From Mycobacterium rhizamassiliense (GTDB lineage: Bacteria; Actinomycetota; Actinomycetes; Mycobacteriales; Mycobacteriaceae), in NCBI RefSeq assembly GCF_900157375.1, contig NZ_LT721901.1, positions 4,297,685-4,361,684 on the forward strand: 64,000 nt of DNA, in the 5' to 3' direction. The translations under genes and the position numbers were made by a program. Position 1 is the first letter of the stretch, and each line of letters opens with the position of its first letter. Shown one piece after another: positions 63,365-64,000 of the stretch. The notes under the pieces are model-generated. The model was not told where the DNA came from. It worked only from the letters and a program-made list of their open reading frames with translations, and did no database searches.

Positions 63365-64000
63365 ATGAGTGAGTCAGAGCGTTCTGAAGCATTCGGCATC
63401 AATTCTGAAACGGGCCTGTCCAGCGGCGATGCCGCGGAACTGGAACAGCTGCGCCGAGAGGCCGCTGCGTTGCGCGAGCAACTCGAGCATGCGGGCGGGG
63501 CGCACGCCGGCACGCGCACCGCGCGCGATGTCCATCAGCTCGAGGCCCGCATCGACTCGCTGGCGTCCCGCAACTCCAAATTAATGGAAACTCTTAAAGA
63601 GGCGCGCCAACAACTTTTGGCCCTTCGCGAAGAAGTCGACCGGCTGGGTCAACCGCCGAGCGGTTACGGTGTGCTGCTCGCCACTCACGAGGACGAAACG
63701 GTCGACGTGTTCACCTCGGGTCGCAAGATGCGATTGACGTGCTCGCCCAACATCGAGGTGCCCTCGTTACGGAAGGGCCAGACCGTCCGCCTCAACGAGG
63801 CGCTCACCGTCGTCGAGGCCGGCACGTTCGAATCCGTCGGCGAGATTTCGACTTTGCGGGAGGTCCTCAACGACGGTCACCGCGCACTCGTCGTCGGCCA
63901 TGCCGACGAGGAGCGCATCGTCTGGCTGGCCGACCCCCTGGTGTCCGAGGATCTGCCGGAGGGCCACCCCGACGCGCTCAACGATGACACCAGGCCGCGG
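63365..64000 (+). CDS. mpa: proteasomal ATPase Mpa (ARC), 5' part
   Basis: The window ends inside this gene after 212 codons of a protein of about 610 residues. The N-terminal coiled coil (ELEQLRREAAALREQLEH; ARIDSLASRNSKLMETLKEA) captures Pup, and the following OB domain (YGVLLATHEDETVDVFTSGR, MRLTCSPNIEVPSLRKGQTV) is present. Mpa unfolds pupylated substrates for the 20S proteasome. ATG 63365 has AAAGGAG upstream. The ATPase modules lie outside. Confidence 0.95.
   Translation, partial: MSESERSEAFGINSETGLSSGDAAELEQLRREAAALREQLEHAGGAHAGTRTARDVHQLEARIDSLASRNSKLMETLKEARQQLLALREEVDRLGQPPSGYGVLLATHEDETVDVFTSGRKMRLTCSPNIEVPSLRKGQTVRLNEALTVVEAGTFESVGEISTLREVLNDGHRALVVGHADEERIVWLADPLVSEDLPEGHPDALNDDTRPR

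Overview
The window is high-GC actinobacterial chromosome with the gene content and order of the mycobacterial division and cell wall (dcw) locus. Compared from memory with M. tuberculosis H37Rv, it covers the Rv2171 (lppM) to Rv2115c (mpa) interval in inverted orientation. PE_PGRS and PPE genes expected at three points are absent, and an extra mce operon, a TetR/monooxygenase pair and several oxidoreductase or hydrolase genes are present. This suggests a non-tuberculous, probably slow-growing Mycobacterium, plausibly of the M. avium complex. The species assignment is inference.

Region 1 (1-25.6 kb) is the dcw cluster. It starts with lppM (cut by the window edge), an acetyltransferase and a DUF3040 membrane protein. 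On the + strand follow mraZ, rsmH, an FtsL-like gene, pbpB, murE, murF, mraY, murD, ftsW, murG, murC, ftsQ, ftsZ, pgeF, a YggS-like gene, sepF, a YggT-family gene, wag31 and a small membrane protein. Most neighbours overlap by 4 bp, so translation is probably coupled. The genes build lipid II (MurC-F, MraY, MurG), run septal synthesis (FtsW, PBP2b, FtsQ, FtsL) and set up the Z ring and polar growth (FtsZ, SepF, Wag31). The cluster is interrupted between pbpB and murE by a divergent FAD-monooxygenase/TetR pair sharing a palindromic operator.

Region 2 (25.6-40.5 kb) is mixed housekeeping: a phosphoribosyltransferase, tRNA-Leu(GAG), a tiny lipoprotein gene, an M20 peptidase, a PEBP protein, an alpha/beta hydrolase, the lppL-DUF5703-pyrD operon, a phosphatase/DUF3090/SCO1664-kinase-like group, cysQ, mshC (mycothiol synthesis), an SDR, an ansP1-like permease and a PAC2 protein.

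Region 3 (40.5-55.7 kb) holds metH of the Escherichia coli domain type behind a leader that matches the S-adenosylhomocysteine (SAH) riboswitch, then, on the - strand, a complete mce operon: yrbEA, yrbEB, mceA, mceB, mceC, mceD, a single 821-codon mceE-mceF fusion, a Mce-associated protein and a secreted DUF3298-like protein. A TetR gene is divergent from it.

Region 4 (55.7-64 kb) contains hisE-hisG, a DUF4126 membrane protein overlapping a disulfide oxidoreductase, an overlapping RecB-type nuclease/thioesterase pair, trmI, a DUF503 protein, lppK with a small CFP2-like leader ORF in front of it, and the start of mpa (proteasomal ATPase), cut by the window end.

The observations most worth following are the mceE-mceF fusion with an apparent extra membrane helix at the junction, the SAH-riboswitch-type leader on an unusual metH, two opposed arrays of MraZ-type boxes before mraZ, and the apparent absence of uppP from its usual place.
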